Assembly (NCBI GenBank): GCA_009781535.1
Contig: WQXX01000009.1
Coordinates: forward strand, 1-16,509
DNA: 16,509 nucleotides
Reading direction: 5' to 3'
Source of the DNA: Coriobacteriia bacterium
GTDB taxonomy: Bacteria; Actinomycetota; Coriobacteriia; Coriobacteriales; UBA8131
Part shown: one piece after another, positions 6,318-12,392 of the stretch
Layout: each line of letters opens with the position of its first letter
How positions within the stretch are numbered: position 1 is the first letter of the stretch
Position numbers and translations under genes: made by a program
Notes under the pieces: model-generated
The model's input: only the letters and a program-made list of their open reading frames with translations
What the model was told of the DNA's origin: nothing
The model's database searches: none

Positions 6318-7241
6318 TTAACCTTTAACCATCTGAATCAGCAGGTCCAGGGCCTCGCCCAAGCTCACATTGTTAAGCTGGGCGGTTGCGATAACGCTTG
6401 ATGCGACAAATAACACAGCAATGATAAGCACAACGATGATGAATCGCAGCACCGCGCGTGCGGCAAGCGCGCTTGCCGCACGCGCGGTGCGCCGTGGCGG
6501 TGCGGAGAACTCGTGATACACATGGACCTGCTTGCCGGAGGAAACCGTTAGTACATGAGCATCAAGCGTTGGGAGTATGCTTGCTTCGACAGCGAAGGCC
6601 GCAGGATCGCTGCCCTTGGGTGGGGTTTCGTCAACAGCAACGCGCACTGCGGCGTTGGTTTGAGCCTTTGATGCATCCTGCCCGAGTTGCCGCTTGAGCT
6701 CGTTGTTCTGGAGATCAAGATCGACCAAATCAACGATTCGTGCCGCCAGTTCCTGTTCGAGCTTGACTTTTTCTGTCAATGTCTTTTCGAGTGCGATCTC
6801 GACGGTGTGGGTATCAACACTTACCTGCTGGAGGTCACTGACAAGCTCGTTGCGGCTCAGCTTTTCAATCTCGATCTGATAGTGGGCATCCTCAAGCTGC
6901 TCTTGCAGATATTTGGAGGTCTCTTTTTCGTATCGAAGGTCGTCGCTTATTTCGCGCAGTAACCCGTCTCGCTGCTCGATACGGGTTGAAAGCTCCTCGA
7001 CCTGTGTGCGGAGATCGTTGATACGCTCGTACATGAACAGCTCGCTATTGGCGAGGTATTCGCGTGCGGTAGCAAAATCGTCGGCTTTCGCAACTTCATA
7101 ACCAAAGTCGATCGTCTTCTTGTCGGGAAAAACAAGGACATTACCAGCGTGGTATTGTGTATCCTGCTTTGTTGGGATCAGGAGGTCTTGCTCTGTGACC
7201 TCGTAAAGATGAAAATGGTCGTAACGGCCTCTATATATCAT
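6318..7241 (-). CDS. Coiled-coil protein with C-terminal membrane anchor, function unknown
   Basis: A 307-residue protein without a recognised family. Residues 1-65 form a small, possibly beta-containing N-terminal part (LVFPDKKTIDFGYEV). Residues about 70-190 are heptad-rich, charged coiled coil (repeated E, K, L, Q). A linker of about 60 residues follows, then a basic Ala/Arg segment (251-265) and a membrane helix at about 266-287 (LRFIIVVLIIAVLFVASSVI), with 20 residues after it. The predicted topology is a cytoplasmic coiled-coil rod anchored at the membrane by its tail. The basic Ala/Arg segment is encoded by a perfect 42-bp palindrome. The gene lies 40 bases downstream of the small ribbon-helix-helix-like gene and probably shares its transcript. 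The ATG at 7241 has no evident Shine-Dalgarno; an in-frame stop lies three codons upstream, so it is the first possible start. Confidence 0.82.
   Translation of the reverse strand: MIYRGRYDHFHLYEVTEQDLLIPTKQDTQYHAGNVLVFPDKKTIDFGYEVAKADDFATAREYLANSELFMYERINDLRTQVEELSTRIEQRDGLLREISDDLRYEKETSKYLQEQLEDAHYQIEIEKLSRNELVSDLQQVSVDTHTVEIALEKTLTEKVKLEQELAARIVDLVDLDLQNNELKRQLGQDASKAQTNAAVRVAVDETPPKGSDPAAFAVEASILPTLDAHVLTVSSGKQVHVYHEFSAPPRRTARAASALAARAVLRFIIVVLIIAVLFVASSVIATAQLNNVSLGEALDLLIQMVKG
6449..6490. repeat. Perfect 42-bp palindrome inside the coiled-coil gene
   Basis: The 21 bases 6449-6469 are the exact reverse complement of 6470-6490 with no spacer; the centre is AAGCGCGCTT. I checked every pair; symmetry breaks at 6448/6491. 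It could extrude as a cruciform or, in RNA, form a near-complete hairpin. It encodes residues 251-265 (RTARAASALAARAVL) just before the membrane helix. Confidence 0.98.
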
Positions 7242-7280
7242 GGGCGTCTAGCGGCGGCGTATGTGAGCAAAGATCGGAGC

Positions 7281-7505
7281 TTACGAGGAATACTCTGTAA
7301 GGAAGTCATCGAGTGCGACGCGGATCATCTCCGAGGAATTGCTCGGCTCAATGCCATTGATCTTGTTGTGGGCTGACAGCTCAAGGAGTCTCACGTATTG
7401 GTCGGCGTAAATGTAGAAGCCTTTGTAAACGGTTGGACGGTCAACACCTTTTTCATTTTTGAGTGCCTCTTGCAGCGCCTTGGCGCCTCGTGTCCTTGTT
7501 GACAT
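7281..7505 (-). CDS. Small ribbon-helix-helix-like protein (74 aa)
   Basis: A 74-residue protein with a basic N-terminus (MSTRTRGAKALQEALKNEK). It continues with a possible beta strand (TVYKGFYIYADQYVRLLELSAHN) and a C-terminal part, SNSSEMIRVALDDFLTEY, that resembles the second helix of CopG/Arc-type ribbon-helix-helix DNA-binding proteins (pattern S.SE.IR.A.D.FL). Such proteins act as dimers, often as plasmid copy-control, partition or antitoxin-type repressors. No toxin gene of typical size is adjacent, so a toxin-antitoxin role is not supported. AAAGGG lies six bases upstream of the ATG. A good sigma-70-type promoter lies about 130 bases upstream and overlaps a palindromic 10-mer that also occurs upstream of the SARP-like gene, so autoregulation and control of that neighbour are plausible. 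The family call rests on pattern alone. Confidence 0.7.
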   Translation of the reverse strand: MSTRTRGAKALQEALKNEKGVDRPTVYKGFYIYADQYVRLLELSAHNKINGIEPSNSSEMIRVALDDFLTEYSS

Positions 7506-7510
7506 TGCAA

Positions 7511-7614
7511 TCCCTTTTCCCTACCACTGTGGTCAGTATCTGGACAATCTAATCGTATTCTGCGCCGTGAGCTCCCTTTTCCATCATTGTGGCAATCCTG
7601 ATAGCGCATCAGGA
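7511..7614 (-). other. Structured 5' leader of the ribbon-helix-helix-like gene
   Basis: Within the predicted leader of about 130 bases are an exact 7-bp hairpin, TCCTGAT (7596-7602) with ATCAGGA (7608-7614), and an 11-bp palindrome, ACCACTGTGGT (7523-7533), directly upstream of the Shine-Dalgarno. The 10-mer tcccttttcc, which on the coding strand is the Shine-Dalgarno GGAAAAGGGA, occurs at 7511-7520 and again at 7573-7582, each followed by GTGG. No start codon follows the second copy. Confidence 0.5.
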
Positions 7615-7641
7615 GCGAAGGCGTTGATGTGTAGGTGTGCT

Positions 7642-7670
7642 AGCATATATTAATATACTAAAGAAGTCAA
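7642..7670 (-). promoter_or_regulatory. Promoter of the ribbon-helix-helix-like / coiled-coil operon
   Basis: On the minus strand, TTGACT (7670-7665) is followed after exactly 17 bases by TATGCT (7647-7642). These match the -35 at five of six and the -10 at four of six positions, with an AT-rich spacer. The predicted start is near 7635. The -10 lies inside TGCTAGCATA, an element with an 8-bp palindromic core, which may be an operator. Confidence 0.68.
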
Positions 7671-7703
7671 GCATTGATTGCGACAAATCTGATTCACCTA
7701 TTT

Positions 7704-9701
7704 CTAAGCTCGATTCAGGATAAGATTCTGATACAGTGCGGTAGTCTTTGCCGAAGGAAGTATCCCCAGCTCCTCGTTAAGATAACTCTTGCAGGCAAAA
7801 TACGTCTCGATAGCTGAGGTGCGTTGCCCTGCACTGAATTGGGCGTCCATGAGGGCACGATAGACGTCCTCTCGCGTGTGGTCGTAATCATAAGCGCGTC
7901 GTGTGAACCAAAGAGTTGCCTGTGCATCACCAACCGTATGCGCCATTGCGACTGTAGAGAGCAGTGCGTCCACGAGAAAATCCCTCTGACGTTTACGATA
8001 CTGCTGCAAGACCCCATCAAGCCGGGTACCCGCAAGCAATTCATCTCGATACAGGCTTTCCATCTGGCGCACCACCTCGAGCTGTTCAGGCATGCTGAGG
8101 TTACGCATGATAGCTCTGCGTGCGAGCTCTTCAAACTGGTCGATATCACTGGTGACCAGCGAAGTATCGAGGTGATAATGCGTTCCGCTTCGTAAAAGAT
8201 AGCGGTCATCCTCGTCCGAATGCGTGGAGAGTGAGCGGCTGAGGCGCGAGGTAGTTACATGGAAGTTATTGATGGCACGATCGATATCCATACGAGGCCA
8301 GAACTGCTGGACCGCTGTATCACGCGTGATGCACTTCCGCGGGCTGAGCAGTATCAAAGCAAGTAGGGATTGGACGCGCTTGCCCCGCAGGTAATGATGT
8401 TCGACACGGACGTTTCCTCGGTAGACCTCTACGTCGCCAAAGAGGCGGATGTAGAGAGGCTCACGGTGCTGGTGTAGTTGACGTACAGCGACCTCGGTGG
8501 CTTCGAGTTCTTGGATTATCATCTGCCCGATATGAAGCTCATCAGGTATCTGATCATACACGGCTTGTATCTGCGTGTTCTGAGTTAACGTCGCCTGAGC
8601 TTGCATCCTCTGTACACGCGTCTTGTGTTCGTGCATCCCAGTCGCTTGCGTCCCTTGAGACAACGTCTCTTGAGCTTGCGACCTCTGGACTTGGTAGTCT
8701 TCGGCTAATAGAGCCTCAATGCAGATCAGCACCTCATGCGAACGGCTGAGTTGGCCACGCTTCAGCAGTTCCATCGAAAGAAGGGTCAAAGTTTCGACGA
8801 CGCAGGTCAGGCGCTGGTCCGTTTCGGTATGAGCATAGTATTCAAAGAGCACCTGAATGACCCCCGGCAGCAATGGCTGCAAGGGCATTCCTGCAAGTCT
8901 GAGCAGCTTTGAGTCTGATTTGTCCAGTGTGAACAGGGGGTTGAAAGCAGCAAGAGTCAAAGGCAGGTCATCATGCATCGTAAAGCCGAGATCTAAGGCC
9001 TCTTTAACGCTTAAGTGCGAAAGGACGGCGGTCAAGCTTGCAAAAAGGCGCATCTCAAGTGGTAAGGCGTCTGTTAAAAAGCTCAAAATACAGGAGCTCT
9101 GTTGAGCTGGTGAGCAGTAGGCTGGGTTGAGCAGATCTGAACCTGAGATGAGGAAACGATCGGATTGTAGATTGTGATAGCAATCGTACTGGGGAACCGT
9201 GACAACGATAACACGCCAACCAAACTCGATGAGTCTATCGACGTCATCAGAAAACTGCTCGGCTTGCCAAGGCTCCAGGTATGCAAGGTCATCAACGATT
9301 AGTACGTGTTCGGCAACTCCTGGTATCGTGCACTTGAGAAGGAAGCGGGCCAAGGTGCCAGCCTCGACTCCCTGGATAAACGATTCAGATGATCCATCGA
9401 GCCAATGGACGTCGTCGCCTTGTCGAAATTGTTGCGAGTATCGATGAACTAACGAAGTGCGTCCTGAGTTACGAGGTGCGACGATGAAGCAGGGAATACC
9501 GGAGGCAAGATGTATCTCCAGGGCAAGCGTATCGAGCTGATGTTCAGATCTCTGTTGCTGCATCTCGTCAGTCAATCTGGTCATATTGGGCTGAATAAGC
9601 AGGATTGCTTCGTCAATCGCGTCGGTTTTGTTGATGGGTTTGTTGTTGGATTTGTTGATGGGTTTGGTGGCGTACGTGGCTGCGGGCTTCGTGCTGATCA
9701 T
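7704..9701 (-). CDS. Large ATPase/SARP-type (BTAD domain) transcriptional regulator
   Basis: A 665-residue predicted cytoplasmic regulator. An N-terminal NTPase-like domain spans about 50-300, with a degenerate P-loop, APRNSGRTS at 75-83, where the usual GKT/GKS reads GRT, and a Walker B-like HVLIVDD at 132-138. A Gln-rich linker at about 335-385 holds a 25-residue tandem duplication. Residues about 416-490 form an OmpR-like winged helix (IRLFGDVEVYRG...RGKRVQSLLALILLSPRKCITRD). Residues about 515-662 form a bacterial transcriptional activation domain (DIDQFEELARRAI...YRALMDAQFSAGQRTSAIETY...ELGILPSAKT). The winged helix plus BTAD is the SARP module, here at the C-terminus after the ATPase, an order seen in some large actinobacterial regulators. 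The target is unknown; the flanking coiled-coil operon and the structured-RNA/transporter locus are candidates. AAGGAG lies six bases before the ATG at 9701. The N-terminal 25 residues are low complexity, with KPINK twice. Confidence 0.9.
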   Translation of the reverse strand: MISTKPAATYATKPINKSNNKPINKTDAIDEAILLIQPNMTRLTDEMQQQRSEHQLDTLALEIHLASGIPCFIVAPRNSGRTSLVHRYSQQFRQGDDVHWLDGSSESFIQGVEAGTLARFLLKCTIPGVAEHVLIVDDLAYLEPWQAEQFSDDVDRLIEFGWRVIVVTVPQYDCYHNLQSDRFLISGSDLLNPAYCSPAQQSSCILSFLTDALPLEMRLFASLTAVLSHLSVKEALDLGFTMHDDLPLTLAAFNPLFTLDKSDSKLLRLAGMPLQPLLPGVIQVLFEYYAHTETDQRLTCVVETLTLLSMELLKRGQLSRSHEVLICIEALLAEDYQVQRSQAQETLSQGTQATGMHEHKTRVQRMQAQATLTQNTQIQAVYDQIPDELHIGQMIIQELEATEVAVRQLHQHREPLYIRLFGDVEVYRGNVRVEHHYLRGKRVQSLLALILLSPRKCITRDTAVQQFWPRMDIDRAINNFHVTTSRLSRSLSTHSDEDDRYLLRSGTHYHLDTSLVTSDIDQFEELARRAIMRNLSMPEQLEVVRQMESLYRDELLAGTRLDGVLQQYRKRQRDFLVDALLSTVAMAHTVGDAQATLWFTRRAYDYDHTREDVYRALMDAQFSAGQRTSAIETYFACKSYLNEELGILPSAKTTALYQNLILNRA
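8571..8690 (-). repeat. 75-bp tandem duplication in the regulator linker
   Basis: Residues 338-352 (VQRSQAQETLSQGTQ) and 363-377 (VQRMQAQATLTQNTQ) match at 11 of 15 positions with a period of exactly 25 residues (75 bp). The DNA is diverged, so the duplication is not recent. It lengthens the hinge between the ATPase and DNA-binding parts. Confidence 0.75.
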
Positions 9702-9769
9702 GTGGGTCTCCTTGGCGCGTATGTGATGGTCCGACTTGCTGCAAATAGTTGCTTGAGCAAGTAATAGTG

Positions 9770-9800
9770 TATGCTAGCATAGATGCATAGAAGTTTGCAA
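9770..9800 (-). promoter_or_regulatory. Possible promoter/operator of the SARP-like regulator
   Basis: TATGCTAGCATA (9770-9781) is a perfect 12-bp palindrome and shares TGCTAGCATA with the promoter at 7638-7647. On the minus strand, TTGCAA (9800-9795) and TAGCAT (9776-9771) could be a -35/-10 pair with an 18-base spacer; TATGCT (9781-9776) is an alternative -10 without a good -35. It lies about 70 bases before the ATG at 9701. The promoter hexamers are weak; the palindrome is certain. Confidence 0.4.
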
Positions 9801-9882
9801 GACTGAATTTGTGCAAAACATCCCGACATCTTCAATAATCGGGCGATAGCGCCCTTCGCCACGTTACAAATTGGATAACACT

Positions 9883-9911
9883 CGTACATCGGTGCCAAAA
9901 CCTGTTAGAAT
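9883..9911 (+). promoter_or_regulatory. Promoter of the structured leader RNA
   Basis: TAGAAT at 9906-9911 matches the -10 consensus at five of six positions. CGTACA at 9883-9888, 17 bases upstream, is a weak -35. The start would fall at about 9918-9920, exactly where the 5' arm of the long-range closing stem begins. The 200 bases between here and the SARP-like gene hold no gene; the only other structure is a small GGGCG/CGCCC hairpin at 9841-9854. Confidence 0.45.
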
Positions 9912-9918
9912 GCTGTAT

Positions 9919-10165
9919 GTCCCTTCGGGTCTGTGGTTGCGGGGCTTATAAGAGTTCCTAGTCCATGGTAGATGCGGCCTAAAGGATCCACGTAATCATG
10001 CAGGATCTCCTGTATGTGAGCACGGCGCATCTTAGGGGTAAGTCGTACCGTCCGGTGTATGTGAGACATCCGGTCTCCCGGGCGAGAGGGCCAGTAGTAA
10101 GATTGTATCAAGCAACCGTCCCAGTATGCGAGTGTGGGGCCAAAGACCAGGTCAGCCGAAGGGAT
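9919..10165 (+). ncRNA. Structured leader RNA (candidate cis-regulatory element) before an amino-acid-binding-type lipoprotein gene
   Basis: A 245-base non-coding stretch with several exact helices. The ends pair: CCCTTCGG (9921-9928) with CCGAAGGG (10156-10163), extended by CTG (9931-9933) with CAG (10153-10155) and TGGT (9934-9937) with ACCA (10146-10149). Inside, CATGCAGG (9997-10004) and CCTGTATG (10009-10016) close a 4-base loop. Around that hairpin two mutually exclusive stems are possible: GATGCG (9971-9976) with CGCATC (10026-10031), or CCTAA (9978-9982) with TTAGG (10032-10036). GGTTGC (9935-9940) can instead pair with GCAACC (10112-10117). Alternative pairings of this kind suggest a switch. 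I found none of the conserved motifs I know for T-box, lysine, SAM, cobalamin, glycine, FMN, SRP, tmRNA or RNase P RNAs. No terminator follows, and the lipoprotein gene begins 35 bases on, so a 5' leader is likelier than a free RNA. Confidence 0.55.
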
Positions 10166-10199
10166 CTTGGTGTTAGAGCTTAGATTCGAAGGGGTAGAT

Positions 10200-11165
10200 A
10201 TGTCAAAAAGGACGCAGCCAGTCACATCGATAAGCAAACGGGCGCTAGCCCTGCTGCTTATGGCGATCCTTATTCTCTTTGGGTTGTCGGGTTGTTTGAA
10301 CTATGGCGACAAGGAAATCACACTTGAGCCCAAGCTGAGCACGCCGACGATCATCACTTCTGGCGTACTTACCGTTGGCGTCGATTCATCGCGCGCGCCC
10401 TATGCCGGCGTCTCCAGAGCAGGCGCCATCGTCGGTATCGACGTTGATATTGCTGCCGCTTTAGCAGATATCCTCGGTCTTAAGCTCAGGATTGTCGATA
10501 CAGCAGACCAGGATGCAGACGAGATGCTCCATAACGGTGAAATCGACATGGTCATGGACGTTGAGCAGAGTGGCGCCTTCCTTACCAATGCCACGGAAAT
10601 CGGCCCCTACATCAACAGCGGTCCAGCCCTATTTATGGAGGTCAAGGGAACTTCGCTTCCAACCATAGATTTCAGGACCCTGACAGGTACAAAGATTGTC
10701 GCCCAGCAGGATTCGCTTTCAGCCTGGGTAGTCGACGAGCTCCTTGGAGATGGCACTGCTGTTCCTGTCGCAAATCTCGATGCTGTCTTAGGTGCCATCA
10801 CCAATGGTACGGCAACATATGCAGCCGCAGATGCGATCATCGGCTCCTATCTTGCTGCCGATCCCGGCAGCATATCCTGCGTCGCATTCTTTCCTGATGC
10901 AGAGGCTGGCGTCTATATTGGCGTTGAGAAAACCAATACCGTGCTTGTCGAAGCCCTGAAAGACGCCCTGACAGAGATTCGCAATAAAGGTCAGCTTTCC
11001 GTCATCCTTATCAAGTGGCTTGGGCCCCTATCCTCACTTATCGTGATCAACAACCAGCCTATCATCACGCAGGATGCAGGAACAATCAATTCCAGACCAG
11101 GAGAAATCGATATGGGAGATGATCTCCCCGATCCTTCATTGGCAGGTTCTCCGCCTGTAACCTAG
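10200..11165 (+). CDS. Family 3 solute-binding lipoprotein lacking the usual amino-acid ligand residues
   Basis: A 321-residue exported lipoprotein. A basic N-terminus and hydrophobic stretch lead to the lipobox LSGC with the lipidated cysteine at 32. The fold of polar amino-acid-binding proteins follows at about 50-280 (VLTVGVDSSRAPYAG...GIDVDIAAALADILGLKLRIV). In this family an Arg in a TPxR motif holds the ligand carboxylate, and an Asp in the second lobe holds its amino group. Here the first region reads VEQSGAFLTNATEIGPYI (121-138) with no Arg, and the second reads DAIIGSYLA with Gly where the Asp is expected. It may bind another ligand or act as a sensor. The acidic, Pro-rich tail (about 295-321) is unusual. 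The ATG at 10200 is preceded by GAAGGGG at a good distance; a longer in-frame start at 10134 would bury the signal peptide. It is expressed behind the structured leader. Confidence 0.92.
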   Translation: MSKRTQPVTSISKRALALLLMAILILFGLSGCLNYGDKEITLEPKLSTPTIITSGVLTVGVDSSRAPYAGVSRAGAIVGIDVDIAAALADILGLKLRIVDTADQDADEMLHNGEIDMVMDVEQSGAFLTNATEIGPYINSGPALFMEVKGTSLPTIDFRTLTGTKIVAQQDSLSAWVVDELLGDGTAVPVANLDAVLGAITNGTATYAAADAIIGSYLAADPGSISCVAFFPDAEAGVYIGVEKTNTVLVEALKDALTEIRNKGQLSVILIKWLGPLSSLIVINNQPIITQDAGTINSRPGEIDMGDDLPDPSLAGSPPVT

Positions 11166-11172
11166 GCCATCG

Positions 11173-11293
11173 GCTATCCATCAGTTATCCATCAGCTGTC
11201 CATCGGCTGGCTAGCAGCTAGCTTTCGGTTATCCATCGGTTATACATCAGCTGGCCAGCAGATAGCTTTCGGCTATCCATCAGCTATCCATCA
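11173..11293 (+). repeat. Tandem array of eleven 11-bp units
   Basis: Reading from 11173 in steps of 11, the 121 bases form exactly eleven units close to GCTATCCATCA. Six are within two changes of that sequence, others read GCTGTCCATCG, GCTGGCTAGCA or GCTAGCTTTCG. The diverged pair GCTGGCTAGCA-GCTAGCTTTCG (11206-11227) recurs with few changes 44 bp later (11250-11271), giving a higher-order repeat. The period never slips although it is not a multiple of three, so the array is non-coding. It begins eight bases after the lipoprotein stop. Confidence 0.94.
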
Positions 11294-11310
11294 GCTCCTC
11301 TTTTTCCTTG

Positions 11311-11334
11311 CTCAAACGGGTTTGAGAGCCTTTT
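11311..11334 (+). terminator. Possible intrinsic terminator after the first lipoprotein gene
   Basis: CTCAAA (11311-11316) and TTTGAG (11321-11326) form a 6-bp stem with loop CGGG, followed by AGCC and TTTT. The stem is modest and the T run short, so efficiency is doubtful, but the location between two separately equipped binding-protein genes fits. Confidence 0.4.
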
Positions 11335-11352
11335 ACCATTCCATTTGAGTGG

Positions 11353-11380
11353 CACTTTTGTGTTTTATTGTACAAAAGTG
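11353..11380. promoter_or_regulatory. 9-bp inverted repeat CACTTTTGT / ACAAAAGTG upstream of the second lipoprotein
   Basis: CACTTTTGT (11353-11361) and ACAAAAGTG (11372-11380) are exact inverted copies around a 10-base AT-rich centre, a spacing typical of a dimeric repressor site. The region lies about 95-120 bases before the ATG at 11474. It contains ATTGTAC, the 7-mer also present in other intergenic regions here. A second small palindrome, GTGTA-aag-TACAC, lies at 11401-11413. No confident -35/-10 pair was found. Confidence 0.5.
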
Positions 11381-11473
11381 ATGAAAGCAAGGTAAAAATG
11401 GTGTAAAGTACACGGAGTGTTGTGGTATGCACCAAAACAGAGTTTGAATAGGAATGGGAACAGAGGAGGTTTT

Positions 11474-12286
11474 ATGTCAATCACAAAGAAAATTATTGCC
11501 CTTCTGACATGCATCGTGTTGGCTTCGAGCGTGATGCTCGTAGGCTGTAAAACCACGAGCAATCTGCCAGAGGGCGCCAAGCTCATCAAGGAAGGAACGC
11601 TGATCATCGGCTCCGACTGCGATTATCCGCCGTTTATCGAGATGAACTGGATGAACAAGCCGATAGGCTTCGAGTACGAGCTCATGAACCTTATCGGCAA
11701 GAATCTCGGCGTTAAGATCAAGTATCTGCCGCCGCAGAACTTTGATACGCTGATTGCAACGGTAGCGGCTGGCGGTGTCATGGACGTTGGCGTTTCATCG
11801 TTTACGATTACCCCAGACCGTTTGAAGGAAGTCGATTTCTGCATACCGTACTTCAACTCGAACCAGGCCATCGTCGCCCTGAAGACCAGTAATCTCACGA
11901 ACTACTCCCAGCTGGCTGGCAAGGTCATTGGCGTACAGAGTGGGACCACGGGTGAAGAATGGGCGCGTGAGAACCTGCCCACCGCCACCATCAAACCCTT
12001 CAATCAGACCTCTGAGGCTCTTTTAGCTCTTGCTGCTGGTGATATCTATGCCGCAATCTATGACGAGCCGGTTGCCAAGAAGCATATGTCGGGGAATACC
12101 TGGACCCAGTGCGAGCTTGTTCAGGTCATCGCTACCAACGAGCAATACGGCTTTGCGGTTGCCAAGGATAACCCTGAGTTGAGGGATGCCCTCAATCAGG
12201 CGCTACGCGACCTTAAGAAAGACGGCTCATTTGACAAACTCTTTGCGAAGTACTTCCCGGGGGTCGACCCGCCGTCCCTGAAGTAA
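11474..12286 (+). CDS. Polar amino-acid ABC transporter, substrate-binding lipoprotein
   Basis: A 270-residue solute-binding protein of family 3, anchored outside the membrane to deliver an amino acid to the permease encoded downstream. The signal peptide ends in the lipobox LVGC with the lipidated Cys at 25. Canonical motifs are present: GSDCDYPPFIE (46-56), GFEYELMNLIGKNLGV (65-80), SSFTITPDRLKEVDFCIPY (108-126) with the ligand-binding Arg at 116, GVQSGTTGEEWA (153-164), and AAIYDEPVA (193-201) with the amino-group-binding Asp at 197. Length is normal for the family. The substrate cannot be named; Arg, Gln, Cys or His are typical. The ATG at 11474 follows GAGGAGGT at a good distance; the longer in-frame start at 11417 has no support. 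Gene order is binding protein, permease, ATPase on one strand, with 106 bases before the permease. Confidence 0.95.
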   Translation: MSITKKIIALLTCIVLASSVMLVGCKTTSNLPEGAKLIKEGTLIIGSDCDYPPFIEMNWMNKPIGFEYELMNLIGKNLGVKIKYLPPQNFDTLIATVAAGGVMDVGVSSFTITPDRLKEVDFCIPYFNSNQAIVALKTSNLTNYSQLAGKVIGVQSGTTGEEWARENLPTATIKPFNQTSEALLALAAGDIYAAIYDEPVAKKHMSGNTWTQCELVQVIATNEQYGFAVAKDNPELRDALNQALRDLKKDGSFDKLFAKYFPGVDPPSLK

Positions 12287-12309
12287 TAGAAATTGTAGGT
12301 ACTACCCGT

Positions 12310-12335
12310 ATTGAATTCTGGTACACTGGTTCAAT
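12310..12335 (+). promoter_or_regulatory. Inverted repeat ATTGAA / TTCAAT with a -10-like element before the permease
   Basis: ATTGAA (12310-12315) and TTCAAT (12330-12335) are exact inverted copies across 14 bases. The centre contains TACACT (12322-12327), which could serve as a -10; no good -35 lies 17 bases upstream. It may be an internal promoter or operator in the transporter operon, about 60 bases before the permease start. Confidence 0.35.
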
Positions 12336-12392
12336 CCTTAATGACAGGCTCGGTTTTTGCAATCGACCCGCAGTAGAAAAGGCATGTATCAG

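Noticed and set aside
7281..7505. Toxin-antitoxin pair with the downstream gene
   Set aside because: The partner is a 307-residue coiled-coil membrane protein, not a recognisable toxin; the small protein alone does not support a toxin-antitoxin call.
10146..10170. ACCAGGTCAG followed by CCGAAGGG, resembling helix 8 of SRP RNA
   Set aside because: The GGAA tetraloop and the AGCA side of the symmetric loop are missing, and the bases pair with the 5' end of the leader instead.
9905..10237. Minus-strand 110-codon open frame across the leader RNA region
   Set aside because: It overlaps the start of the lipoprotein gene, has no family resemblance or Shine-Dalgarno, and is better explained by the structured plus-strand RNA.
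11166..11296. CRISPR-like array
   Set aside because: Units are 11 bp with no spacers, degenerate, and no cas genes are near.
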